Positions 44,851 to 55,552 of a stretch of 64,000 nucleotides of DNA are shown here, piece after piece. Numbering within the stretch: the stretch's first letter is position 1; each line of letters begins with the position of its first letter. Origin of the DNA: Fragilaria crotonensis (lineage: Eukaryota > Bacillariophyta > Fragilariophyceae > Fragilariales > Fragilariaceae). The translations under genes were made by a program, and so were the position numbers. The notes below the pieces were generated by a model. It saw only the letters and a program-made list of their open reading frames with translations, was not told where the DNA came from and did no database searches. The DNA lies in contig JAKSYS010000080.1 in NCBI GenBank assembly GCA_022925895.1, positions 62,001 to 126,000 of the forward strand. The letters are read 5' to 3'.

Positions 44851-47010
44851 GGGTTGGCTTGTGAATTGTTGCTGGGAGAGTTGTCAATTGTCATCATGGC
44901 AGAGTGAATGGGATCAATAGTTGGTAGATCTTCATTGCATTCTTGGAAGTAGATGGTCATCATCTTGTGGAGTTGGGAATGATGTTGTTGATGGGTGACA
45001 AAGTTGATTTGATGTGGTGTGGGTGGTGTTGGACCATGTGGAGGAGTTGTATGTTTGATTGCAGCAAGTGTAGAAGGTGGTGGATCATCTTCATGGGCAT
45101 TGTCATCAGTTTCAGGGATGGCAGGGAGGGAAGAATGATGGTTGGAGGTATCAATGAAAGTTGATGGTGGGTTACCAAGGTTGGCTGCAGAGCCAGTTTG
45201 ATGGTAGGTAGATGGTTCAGAGTTCTCTGGAGTGTCACGAAGTCCATGCGGATTGAAGTGGGAGCGGATGGGTACGGCTCCAGCAAAAGGTTTGGAATCG
45301 AAACAGAGAGCGGAGTTGAAGTCTTCATCGAAGTAGGCGTCGCGGGTTATGATGAGGCTTTGGGGTTGGTCTGGCGAGTAGATTAACCAGCCTGCAGAGT
45401 TGTCGGGAAATCCAAGGAAAATTCCGCGGGATGCACGTTGGAGTTGTTGCTTGTAGGTTATAAGTTTGTTGCGGAAAGTTGGTTCGTAGCGTTTGAAGAA
45501 TGTTGGACATCCGAAGACGCGGAAGTTGGCTAGGGAAGGCTTGCGTTGAAAACTGTATTGATAGGGAGTTGTTGGGTTGCCATCTTGGTCAATAACATTC
45601 TTGGCTGGGCAGACATTGAGGATTTGAACAGCATAGGCATGGGCATGATGGAAGAATGCACCTCCTAGTCTTGCATTGTTCAGAAGGATGTTGGCAGTGT
45701 TGTGGACTTCACGCCATTTGGCCGCAAATGCCATTCATTTCTTGATGTTCAGGTGCTGCAGCTTCAACTTTGATACCAAGTGAAGTGCATTCAGAAATGA
45801 ATTTGGTTGAGGTGAAAGCAGATCCAGCATCAGTGCGGATAAAACGGACAGATTGGGTGCGGCCAAGGAGTTCTGTGTCAGTTAGCCATTGCTTCAGAGC
45901 AGTAATAATGGAAGCTGTGCTTTCAGTTGGGAGACCAATCCAACCTGTTAGTTTGCCAGGTGTTGTGACAATGAACAAGTAGGCTGAAAAGTTGGTATTG
46001 GTTGTGAGACCATAGCGGAAAGGGTTGCGCATTAGGTCAAGATGAAGGCGGTGGAAAGGTTCAGTGCCTTGGCGTTGAGGAGTTTTGTTGCGGGCACGTT
46101 TTTGGCTGATTGAAATGCGTAGAGGCCAGGAGTTGTGATCAACAGTAGGTGTCAAGACATGGTCATTCCATGTTTGGTGAAGGGATCCGACCATAAGATT
46201 GCGGAAATTTCGGAAAGCAAGTCGTCGGTAGATGAGTTCCAAAGGTAGGGCGGTGACTGAACGGCGTTGATCGGTGTCAACAGGGGGTGTAGTGTCATCA
46301 AAATGTTGTTCATCAGGTTCAGAGTCAGGGTCAGAAGGTAGGTTAGAGTTGGAGATGGTTGAGAAGGCTTGTTGTGATGAAGGGAGTTCTCTGGTCAGTA
46401 TTGGCCAAGTGTATGTGGAACCATTTGGGAGTTGGATTGTTGTGGCTCTGTTCTTGATCAGGACACTGAAGTTTTGAGTGCATGATAGAGCAGTTAAGGA
46501 GAGGAGTCTGTGGCTGAGACCTTCAACATAGTAGACATCAGTGAGTCCTAGGATGGACTTGAGGCCATCATCAGTGGTGAAGTGGCATGCAGTTGTGCCT
46601 TTGTGGGTGGACATCTTGGTGCTGCCATCAGCTAAGGAGATTGGAACACTGCAGGGTTCGACATCGTGGAGGTCGCTGAAGAGTGGAGTATAATGGCTGG
46701 TAGCACCACTGTCAGGTAGCCAGTTTTCAAGATGTGGGGGACCAAATCTTTGGTATGGTGATTGGGGATCATCTGGAAAGTAAGCTGTGGCTCCAGAGTT
46801 GGGAGGAGAATAATTGGCAGATGGTAGATAATCTCTGTCAAGGAGAGGTTGGTTGATGGTCATCTGAGGTAGGTCAGGATTGGGCCAAGGGATGTTGGAT
46901 GGGTGACCATCAGTGTTGTCAAAAGATGAGGCTGAAAAGGCTTGGTGGTGGTATCTTGATTGGTCTGGTGAGTTTTGGCCAGAGTCAGTGATGAAGTAGG
47001 CGCGTTGTTG
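44850..47010 (-). CDS. Copia Pol: aspartic protease and integrase
   Basis: The protease motif Leu-Pro-Asp-Ser-Gly-Ala-Thr-Ser-His is at 46696-46719. The integrase follows, with a first Asp in Leu-His-Leu-Asp-Leu and a second in Arg-Thr-Asp-Ala-Gly-Ser-Ala-Phe (Asp near 45831). The segment Pro-Glu-His-Gln-Glu-Met-Asn-Gly leads to a frame change at about 45725, exactly where the DDE glutamate is expected. After the change the frame gives Lys-Trp-Arg-Glu-Val and Phe-Phe-His-His-Ala-His-Ala-Tyr, typical of the post-catalytic region. Then come the Gly-Cys-Pro-Thr-Phe-Phe segment and a Ser/Pro/Thr/His-rich linker to RT. A zinc-binding region lies before the first Asp but is diverged. The frame relation to Gag is one slip at 46990-47040, so gag-pol may be joined by frameshift or by error. 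Confidence 0.8.
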
Positions 47011-48160
47011 GTTGCGGGGGAGCAGCGTTTTCATTGTTGGATGGTCTTTGAGGGTTGGTGGAGCGATTGTTTTGGTTGGATCTGTGGTTAGTACAGTTGC
47101 GCGCATAGTGGCCGAGGCGTCCGCAGTTATTGCAGACGATTGTAGCGGCATTGGAAGGGTTGCGCGGATGGTTGTTGATGGATCCGTTGGGAGATGGACG
47201 TTGATTGGGGGTCGATGTCGGTCGGAAAGGTGGTCGATTGTTTTGTTGAGGCTGGTTGGATGGCCGCGGGGAGGGTGGTGGTGGACGACGTTGATTCGAG
47301 TTGTTGAATGGTGGTCGCGAAGGATTTGTAGGAGGTCGGAACGGGCGCGAATGGTTTTGCGGTGGTCGCGGCGGTTGGTTGCGGTTTTGATTGTTGCTGC
47401 TGGGATTGGAATAAGGTCGAAGGATGGAACTGAAAGCTTGTTGTTGTCTTTGTGTGAAAACACGTTGGGTAGTTTGGTTGTGGCGCGGTTGAAAATGGTG
47501 GGATTGGTGACCACGGGCAGCGTTGGCGTGTTGGTTGTAGTTGCGGTGGTTTTGGGATGGGAGTGTGAGGCCACGGGATTCGTCAATGTTCAGGAGATGG
47601 CTTTCGAGTTCGGCGAATGGTGGCAGAGCTTCGTCATTCAGTTCTGCGCGACGTATGTCGGCGTCGAAGCGTTGGTAGGATGCGGCGTAGAAGGAGTGAT
47701 TGCTTCCACCACGAACGGTGCGTTTGATAAGTTCGGCGTCAGTGTTGGGTATTCCAGCATGATAGCAGTCGCGCGTGAGAAGGCGAATGCGGTTGAGGTA
47801 GGAGGTTGCGACTTCATGATGTGGTTGTTTGATGGAGCAGAAAGCTTCACGAGTTCGTTCAACATGATCGGGAGTTAGCGGAGCGCAGTGGCGTCGAAGA
47901 GTGAGAATTGCAGTTCGAGCGTCCGGTGGGCCATCAATGATGTGTTTCTGGCAAGGGTCGCAAACGTTTGTGAAGATCAAATTGTAGATAGCAGTGCCAA
48001 CAAAAGGTGTGAATAGGACACTTGTTTTGGCCAAAGATCAAAGACTTGGCGCGTCCACGGGAAATGTTGCAAACAATTCGAAGGTTGTCAATGAAGGTGT
48101 TAAAGTGTCGGCGGCGTGCTTGAAGGTCGGTTGGGTAGGCCAATTTGCGAAGGTTAGCAT
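47000..48160 (-). CDS. Copia Gag with CCHC zinc knuckle
   Basis: The capsid-like part (about 47560-48150) resembles the Gag of Copia elements (UBN2-type), for example Ala-Thr-Ser-Tyr-Leu-Asn-Arg-Ile and a Leu-Thr-Arg-Asp-Cys segment. A long Pro/Asn/Arg-rich, RNA-binding-type region follows. The knuckle Cys-x2-Cys-x4-His-x4-Cys (Cys-Asn-Asn-Cys-Gly-Arg-Leu-Gly-His-Tyr-Ala-Arg-Asn-Cys) lies at 47093-47134. The upstream boundary is not a clear start codon. The frame runs on from the upstream extension through slips near 48030 and 48210, so Gag is probably an internal part of a longer polyprotein. Gag packages the element RNA. Confidence 0.8.
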
Positions 48161-51100
48161 TTTGGCGTATTTCAAAAGTGTTTTCGTGAGGTCCTCGATT
48201 GGCGGATAAGTAAAATCGGTTCGCGTTGATGATGTGAGCGCATCAGGGATGTGTGTTGAATGTGCTTGGGTTCTTCTTCTGAATCATGGTCTGTGTCCTC
48301 ATCAAAGAAGGTTTCAACAGTGGGAGGGTATGTGAAGGTTGCGTGGGTCGCCTGGCGTGGAGTTGGGCGTGTTGCAACGGATTTTGGTGCATTTTGGGGG
48401 TTTTGGTCGTCGTTTCCAAAATTAGGTGATTTTTGCGTAGGTTTGGCAGATTTCGTGCTGGGAGGTTGAATAATTTCGTTGTGTTGATTTTGGGGTTGCG
48501 AAAGATTTTGCGACGGATTTGGTGGCTGGGGGTTCGAATTTTGGGGTGAGAACTTTTTGGTAGGTATAATTTTGGGTGTCGTCGAAAAAGTTGTCGAAAT
48601 CGGAGGTTGTGGGTTCGAGTCGGTGGCGTCCGGATTGTGAGGTAATTTTACGTTTTTCGGCGTGAGAATGCCTGAAAATGCATCGGAGAAGCGTTTTAGA
48701 GGCCCAGTTGTTGATTTCGCAGTTGGAGGTGAGTTGGAGGGTGTTTCGGTGTGTGAACTGCTTGTTTCGGGCGAGTTTGGTGGTAAAAATGCGAGATTTG
48801 GTTGAGTTCCGGGCAGTTGTTGAGTTTTTGTGCGTGTTCGTCGTATGTAGTTTCTGCGTCGGAAATTAGCTGTTGGGAGTGAATTTCCGGGCTGTTGGTG
48901 TCGTTTTGCGTTGGATTTTCGCTGGTAGTGTCATTTTGCGCAGGAATTTCGTCGCCGTGTTCGTCGTGTGTAAAAATTGCAGTTTGGGGTTCGTTTGGTG
49001 CAAAAATTTGCGTTTGCGGGTCGTTTTGTGCAGGAATTTCGTCCTGGGGGTCCGGGGTTCGAGTCGGATCCGATAATAAAGATGAACGGCGAGTTGAAAC
49101 GGCAAGACATGCAAAATGTGGTCCAGAAAATGTACTATTATCCTGTTGAAAGGTAATTATATTGTTACTTGCAACTGATTCTATCTGATTGGGACAGCTT
49201 AGACTGTCACAGATAGAAAGAGGTAAGTAACCAGCATAACAACCAGGATAATGTAAACATTTTGAACTAGACTCACCATAGTTTGGAACAGGTGAATCAG
49301 ATCCCATGAGATCAATGAATGGGAACTCAGGGTGGTTTTCCTTTGCAGTGTGATAGTAAGAGAGGAAATTGTTGAATAGTTGCAGTTCAGGGTCGCGGAG
49401 GGCATTGTTAAGGTGTGGAAGAGCCCATGCTTGATAAATAGTCTGCCCACTGGGGCCTGTGGTATAAACTGGAATCAAGCGGACAGCCAAGGAAAACGGG
49501 ATGCGTTTGGGGTCGCAGGCAACGTGGTACAAGTCGGCATCGGGGTGGCGACGTAAATCGGCAGTGTGGCGTGGCATCCAATCCGGGTCGTTAACTTGAT
49601 CAGGATGGATTGGTTTGGCAGTCTGGGTTCGAAAGAGGCGTTGAACTGTGGAACGATTGTAGGCTTCACCAGAAATATTGTTGACAATGATGGGATCTCC
49701 AGAATGGTCAAGGTTGATGGAAAGGCACCAGTTGTTGGAGTAGGGATAGCAATTTCAGTTGGGGCCAAAGCAGTAGGTGGGAGCTTGGAGTGGGGAGCCC
49801 TGGAAAATAACAACATTGGTAGGTGGGTAGTTCTCTCTGATAATGCCAGTTGGATCTTTGGGATGAAGCAGTTGCACAACTCGGAATAGAACGTATTCGA
49901 AATGGGGGAGGAAGTCAATTGAATCGTTGACGGTGTCGGTCGCTATCGGGGTGAGGCGGTTGTAAATCTCCATGTACTTGAGGGGGTCGCTGTCGAATCG
50001 GTTCATGGCGATGAGCTCCTGAAGGATGAGGGGATTGCAAATCACATGATTGATGGCCAAAGTATCCTCAGTCACATTGTCAAAGGTTAGTTGGACATCA
50101 GAAGGTGTAGTGATCATTGGGTAGCAGGTAGCAAAACTGGAAAGGAACATGTCTGCAGGGGGGAGGTTGCCAATGAAAACTTGGTTGTTGTTGAGTTCAG
50201 GTTGCTTGGAGCGTTTCTTTGACATACGATGGATGATAGCATGTTGAAAAAGAGCGACGTTAATCAATTCGCAGGCTCGGTCAGACGCAATCTCTTTGGC
50301 TTCGGTGGATGGCGTTGGGAAAGAATTGATGTAGTCCGTTACATAAGGTTGCACGAGTTCGAATTCCGTTTGGAGATAGGGCAGTTTGTCGCGATAATAT
50401 TGATCAGAACGGTGGCCGAGGGATGTTCCGGGGAATAGGTCGTCGACTTCGTCAAAGGCATCGTGAACAAAACGGGGCAGGAGGTTGAAGGTTGTTGTAT
50501 CGGGAAGGAGACTTAGAGCGGTGGCAGTTGACTTGATTTCCTTTGCGATTGCGAATAGATGGTCCGGGTAAAAATAGTGCTCAGCTAGTCCATGGTCGCG
50601 GTTGAAATAGTTGCGGTGATGCGTGATGTATAGTAATCTGAGCGCGTAGATGATGGCGACTGCGCATCGTGTTTCCATCGGACAGTCTGGGGGGTCGTCG
50701 TGGAACGCGTCGTCAATGTCGCTGAATGCTCGCGGAGTTCGGCGGGGCAGGAACTGGGAGCGTTGTTGGTCGTTAAGGTGCTGGACGACCATGTTGGTAG
50801 CGCGATTGAGGGTGTGCTTCATGCTACGTAGGAGCAAGAGTTTATCGGGTTGTACGTTCAGAAGTGGGATGTTGGTGCCGGAGATTAGTTCGTCGATATA
50901 CATGTGATCGCGTATGACGTGACGTAGGATGTGGTGGATGAAGTGCTTGTCGAGGCCACGGATGATGTTGAGTTCGGGTGGGTCGGCGAGTGTGTTGATG
51001 CAAAAGGCAGAGATAGTTGCACTTGTGCGAACGCAAAGAGGTAGGTCGCGAAGGTGAATCGTGCCGTTGATTGTGTCCATTAGCATTGCCTCGGTGAAAA

Positions 51101-53539
51101 ACAGGTTGCGTGACGGAATGTGATGGAAGTGTTGGAACATCCGAAAAGGTGGTGATGAATGGCGTCAAGGGGTTGGCGGATCGCAACGGTGGGGCAGGGC
51201 AGAGGAGGCAGTAGTCTGACAAGTTGTTGTATAGCTGCACTTGGTACCTCATTAGGTTCACCAATATCTCGGTTAGCGTCGCCATTATTGTCAAGATCAT
51301 CCTCCACAATGTCCATTGGTTCGGGATCAGGGTCGTTTGCAACTTCTGGTAGCGGATCTGGGTCGGCATCAGGATAAAAGTTAACAGTTTCCCTAGTTGA
51401 GTCATTATTACTGCAGGAGTAACAATGATCGGCAAGGAAAACATCGGCATCATCAGCTTGGGAGCTTGGCAAATCTTCCAATTTGATTGGGACAGGGTGC
51501 TGAACATCCAAATAGGTCAAAGTCTCAGAGGAAACGGTCGGATTGTGGGCTCTGCAGGCCCATTGTTGTGGGTTGGGGGAGGAAACCGCGGTACGAACGA
51601 CAGTAGCTGCGTTTCCCGTGTCAACGGCAGCACAGTACGAGAGCGATGCGTTAGAACCGTTAACGGAACGTTTCACAGAATCGGAAATCTCCAAAACGAC
51701 GTCAGGAATCGGACTTGACGTGGAAAATTTTGAAACGGAATCGAGGGTTGTTGAGTTGTCGTTGCGAGTTGGTTCGGGATCGGATTCCGGAAAAGAGCAG
51801 GGGCTGTACTCGGGGTATAGTTCGTAGAACGTAGGCGAGGTAGCTGTGGGAGTTTTGGGGGAATCCGGGATTTCTGGGTCAATCGGGGAAAAATCAGTAC
51901 AAAATTGCTGGGTAGCAGAGCCGTTATCACGGTTCTCATCAGACGTCATAGTTTTGAGTCGCGAGTCTGCAGAGTTGTCGGTACCCACCAAAGTGCCGAA
52001 ATGACTCTTAGAACTTTGAACAGTCGTTTCTCGAGATCTGTCGCTTCGAATTCGCTCAAATTTGGAGTGGTGGCTGAGAAAGTTGTACTGTGGCGCCTGG
52101 CAACGCGTGGTGTGGCGTACCAGTGCATGTGCGATCATGGTGAGTGTGTTTTGAACTGACTTCACATACGTCGGCAGTGGCTCTGATGACTTTGTCAACG
52201 TCTCTTGGATCGTTCCCAGGGTATAGGAGGTGTTAATTGGTACCTCATCTTCGGTGAATGCGTTAATTTGTCGAATGTAGCGAGCCAAGTCGATGACGTC
52301 CAGTTCAAGTTGCTGTGATAGTGGGTAAATGATGATCAGAATTTGGATCGGCGAGCTGAGGAGGTGCAAGCGAGCTTGGGCGCGAATCGTCTGCGTCGAC
52401 GTGATGGAGCGAAAGGTAGGGGGAAGAATTGGGGAATGTGTCATCGATCGATTCCAAAATGGTTTGGGAAAGGTATTGCAGCGACGTCGGATCGTCGTAT
52501 GGATCGATTTGGGGTCGCGACGTGCGAGGGTGACGACGGGGATAAAATCTGCGAGCGCGATTCCTGCGCTTCGAGGAAACCGTAGGGGGCGAAACGAGTT
52601 CCTGTGTTGGTGTTTGGGTGGCGGCATCGGAGTGCGCGACGTTGGTTGTGGATTTTGGTGCCATGTTGTTGAAATTAGTGCATTTGCTCAAATTGGTAGT
52701 TGTAGTAACTGTAGTCCTGTTGTTGCTGTTGTTGTCCTCCTTATTATCATCTGTAGGTCCAATGTCCTTGTAGGCAACATTGGTAGATGCATAATGCTTT
52801 GTAGTTTCATGTTCTGGTTCAGTAGTTGTGCCCTTTTTGTTGTCATCCGTAGTGGTTAAAGAAGTTGGAGTAGTTGGAGAAGTGGCTTGCATCTTTGCAG
52901 CCATCTTAGTTGGAGTAGTAGCCCTGTGGCTAATGTTGGTGCCCTGAGGAGATGGAGCTGCAATCTTGTTGTTGCGCTCATGGAAGTGGAGGTTGCGATC
53001 CTCCTGGATGATCTGGTCGAAATTGTCGTCGGAATTGTTGGCATGGTAGGCGGCAGGGACCTTTCTTGATGGAGGTGCGCCTCTTCTTCTTGGTTGGTTG
53101 ATCCTGATCGTCATCAGGGGTAGTGTTGGGAGAAGGAAAACGGTGGACACGTTGATGCTTGGATCCTCTGGGAGATCCGAGCTAAGGCTCCATGATAGAG
53201 GCCAGGATGGGTTGGCGTATCGGGAGGGACAGGATTCGCGCCGATGGGGGCGCGAACGTCGACGTTATCGTCGAAGGCATCGCGGTCTTCGGCCTTACGG
53301 GCGGACCTAGAGATGCGAGGGGCAAGGGTGGGCGGGATGGCGTTCTTCATGGTGGACTTGGGGAAGCTTCTGTTCTTCAATGGGGAGTTTAAATTTGCTG
53401 CTGGCGAGTCCGTGAGGAGAGGGAAATTAATAGCAGTTAAACTCAAATTGTTAACGGCCGTGAAGGTTCGCCCAATGATCGACGAGTAATTTCTCTCGAC
53501 GGTAGAGCCTTGGACCGGTGGTTCGAGGCGAGCAACCAT
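48160..53539 (-). CDS. Extra coding region upstream of Gag (about 1,800 residues), unknown function
   Basis: A protein-like frame starts at an ATG at 53539-53537 and runs to Gag with slips near 53140, 52600, 51120, 49760, 48700 and 48210. No stop of any length separates the pieces, so it behaves as one long frame. Parts are Ser/Thr/Pro/Asn-rich (52650-53050, 48250-48650). Others look globular: 49760-51130 (about 460 residues, helical, with Leu-Leu-Leu-Leu-Arg-Ser) and 49140-49560. A Cys cluster (Cys-Leu-His-Tyr-Pro-Gly-Cys...Cys-Asp-Ser-Leu-Ser-Cys) lies near 49200-49255. Near 48890-49040 acidic units built on Glu-Ile-Pro-Ala-Gln-Asn-Asp are repeated. I recognise no known domain and no membrane segment. 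It could be an enlarged Gag N-terminus or an acquired gene. Confidence 0.55.
53521..53538 (-). other. Putative primer-binding site
   Basis: Directly next to the 5' LTR the minus strand reads TGGTTGCTCGCCTCGAAC. It begins TGG, complementary to a tRNA CCA end. The tRNA was not identified. Confidence 0.7.
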
Positions 53540-54132
53540 GACAGTGTTCGTGTGTCGGTACACGAGTACTGGCCGACGGTAGACTTAAGGTTAGTAGGAC
53601 CTAGAAGTCTAACGTTGGACTTGACGGGTGAGGAAGCGAACCTGACGGATCGTCCAGCTTTGGGCGATGGTGTTTTGTAGACATACACCATGGCGGTAGA
53701 TTTGTTGATACAAGGATGTAGAAATGTAGGAAACTAAGTAGTAAAGGCCTTTACTGTTTTTGGTTTGTGGAAATTATAAGATGAATTAAGGATGAAAAAT
53801 GAAGGTGAGACTTGCAACATTAGTTGGAGTCTCACAAATGAAGTGTTGTCTTAGTCCCACTTCCTGAGTGGTGTTTGGGAAGTGTTGTCCATAGTAAAAA
53901 GAGTGTTGTTGAAGTTATCAACAACACTCATGATTTGAATTACATAGGGAGTAAATTCAAATAGTTTTGTGTTGCAGACCGGTAGTACCAGGTTCTGATC
54001 CGTAGAATTCTACGGGAACGGGTCACGGACAGACTAAGAAAAATAAAGGACTGTCGACTGTATTACCGTATGGTATTTAACCTTACAGTAAGACGAGAGA
54101 CAGTGTGACAGAGTGACGGTAGATTCCTAACA
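53539..54132 (-). repeat. Right (5') LTR
   Basis: 594 bp, TG...CA, same hairpin and palindrome as the left copy. Being next to the primer-binding site, it is the promoter LTR for minus-strand transcription. Confidence 0.95.
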
Positions 54133-54137
54133 ATAAT
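54133..54137. repeat. Target-site duplication ATAAT (right)
   Basis: Direct repeat of 42396-42400. Confidence 0.9.
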
Positions 54138-55552
54138 ACAACCTGTACAGTACAAGGCAAAAATACTGGTAGAAGCAGGATGAATCAGTTGGACAGCTGA
54201 CACTTTGGAATACTTGGGCGTGGTACATCACCCGTAGAAATCCCTGTAGAAATTGTTCATTTAATTTCTCTTTCAATTTTGATATTGCAGTATATGTGAA
54301 GATGGTTATGAATAGCTCAAAGCATAGGCTCTTCATTTCTGCAGTAACATGGAGCTTTTTCTAGTCAGGGAGGGGTTTCATTTCAGCATGTCGAGTCCAA
54401 CCGTACGTAGTCACGTGGTACAGAGTACTACTGTAGTACAGTACTAAGCGTTGTACATAGTTCGGAATGTCGTGTGCGTCTACGTGCTATCTCCTATTAG
54501 TTGTACCTGCCATCTTCATTTGCATATTTCTTTTCAAATATGTTTCAATTCATATTTCACCGGGTTGCTTTGTTGGAGCGCAGGCGCTGTTCTACCCAAA
54601 AATGCAATAATATGAGCAAATTGGCGGACAATTTGATGTGCCTGCAGCACAGTAAACAGTATCCACATTTTACTAGTAAAATCGTCGCGGTCCAATTGAT
54701 TCAGCTTAGCCAATTTGGACCGAAATTGAGGATTTCACGGGAACTGAAATTCTGTGGAATCTGCTTATTTAATTTTATAAAATGAAACAGTTTTAGAAAG
54801 GTCTTACCGAGATCTATCAAATGGCCTACTCAAAAAGTGAAAGAAATGTCAAGGGGATGGGCAGGATTTTCTCAAAAAAGACTGGTCCAACCATTCATCC
54901 TGCTTCTACCACATTCTGGTTGACCACAAAGTGGTGCATACGCCGGATTATGAGGTGTATAGTACAGGTAATACACTGTACCGTACCTCAAAGATACCAC
55001 ACGGTACATTAATATGCATAATCGATTAATCCGAGTGTGATACTCCAGTAAATCGTATATCGTACCATCCGTACCATTACTACCTTGTATAAAGTACCAG
55101 GTACCAGTACGGTTGATACATCATACATCTATACGTATGTTCATACTTACCGTCAAAACAACTACCGGTATACGTACTGCGCAAATTTTACAGTAGATAC
55201 GTCGAACAAATTTTGCACAATATGAGTATATACGCTACTCGAGTATATCCTATGTCATACTACTGGTAGTATATGCATATTGTACAGCGTACAGCGGACT
55301 GTACGACGTACGGGAGATATAGTCCGACAAACAACTCTGCTCGAACGATGTACGCGCAACGGCAGCATTACCGGTACCAAACCCCAACAACAGTACTCGG
55401 GGTTCGGGGTATCATGTTCATACGCAGCCGACGGCTCCCATATGATAGAATGATGGCATAACTGTTCGAATACATAAAACAAAGTCGTGTCATACTATGT
55501 CATACTGTGTACCTCACTGCAGTATATCATCGAACTTCGCCTTCTGCATTTG
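54138..55552. other. Spacer with GTAC/TACC-rich stretches
   Basis: 54415-54450 and 54950-55400 are rich in GTAC and GGTACC motifs. No gene is supported. The promoter of the FKBP gene must lie near 55450-55550, with no recognisable element. Confidence 0.45.

Larger units (their letters stand above)
42401..54132 (-). mobile_element. Complete Copia-type LTR retrotransposon, 11.7 kb, recent insertion
   Basis: The element has two LTRs (595 and 594 bp), 5'-TG...CA-3' ends, an ATAAT target duplication, a primer-binding site next to the right (5') LTR and a purine tract next to the left (3') LTR. It is transcribed on the minus strand. Pol domains run protease, integrase, RT, RNase H, the Copia order, and resemble diatom CoDi elements. 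The LTRs differ by one indel and two A/G changes, so insertion was recent. The length is about twice that of a typical Copia element, because 5.4 kb of extra coding sequence precedes Gag. The coding frame is interrupted by about ten single-base slips despite the LTR youth. Confidence 0.95.

Noticed and set aside
46985-47586. Programmed frameshift between Gag and Pol
   Set aside because: Gag and Pol are in different frames, but the same element has about ten other slips, so no case for a programmed event can be made from this copy.
47012-47878. 288-codon plus-strand ORF rich in Val, Gly and Trp
   Set aside because: Antisense to Gag; its composition mirrors the Pro/Asn/Arg-rich Gag codons read backwards.
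53520-53538. tRNA-like 3' end (GGTTCGA...CCA) on the plus strand
   Set aside because: Distances do not fit a T-arm and acceptor stem, and it abuts the LTR, so it is the retrotransposon primer-binding site.
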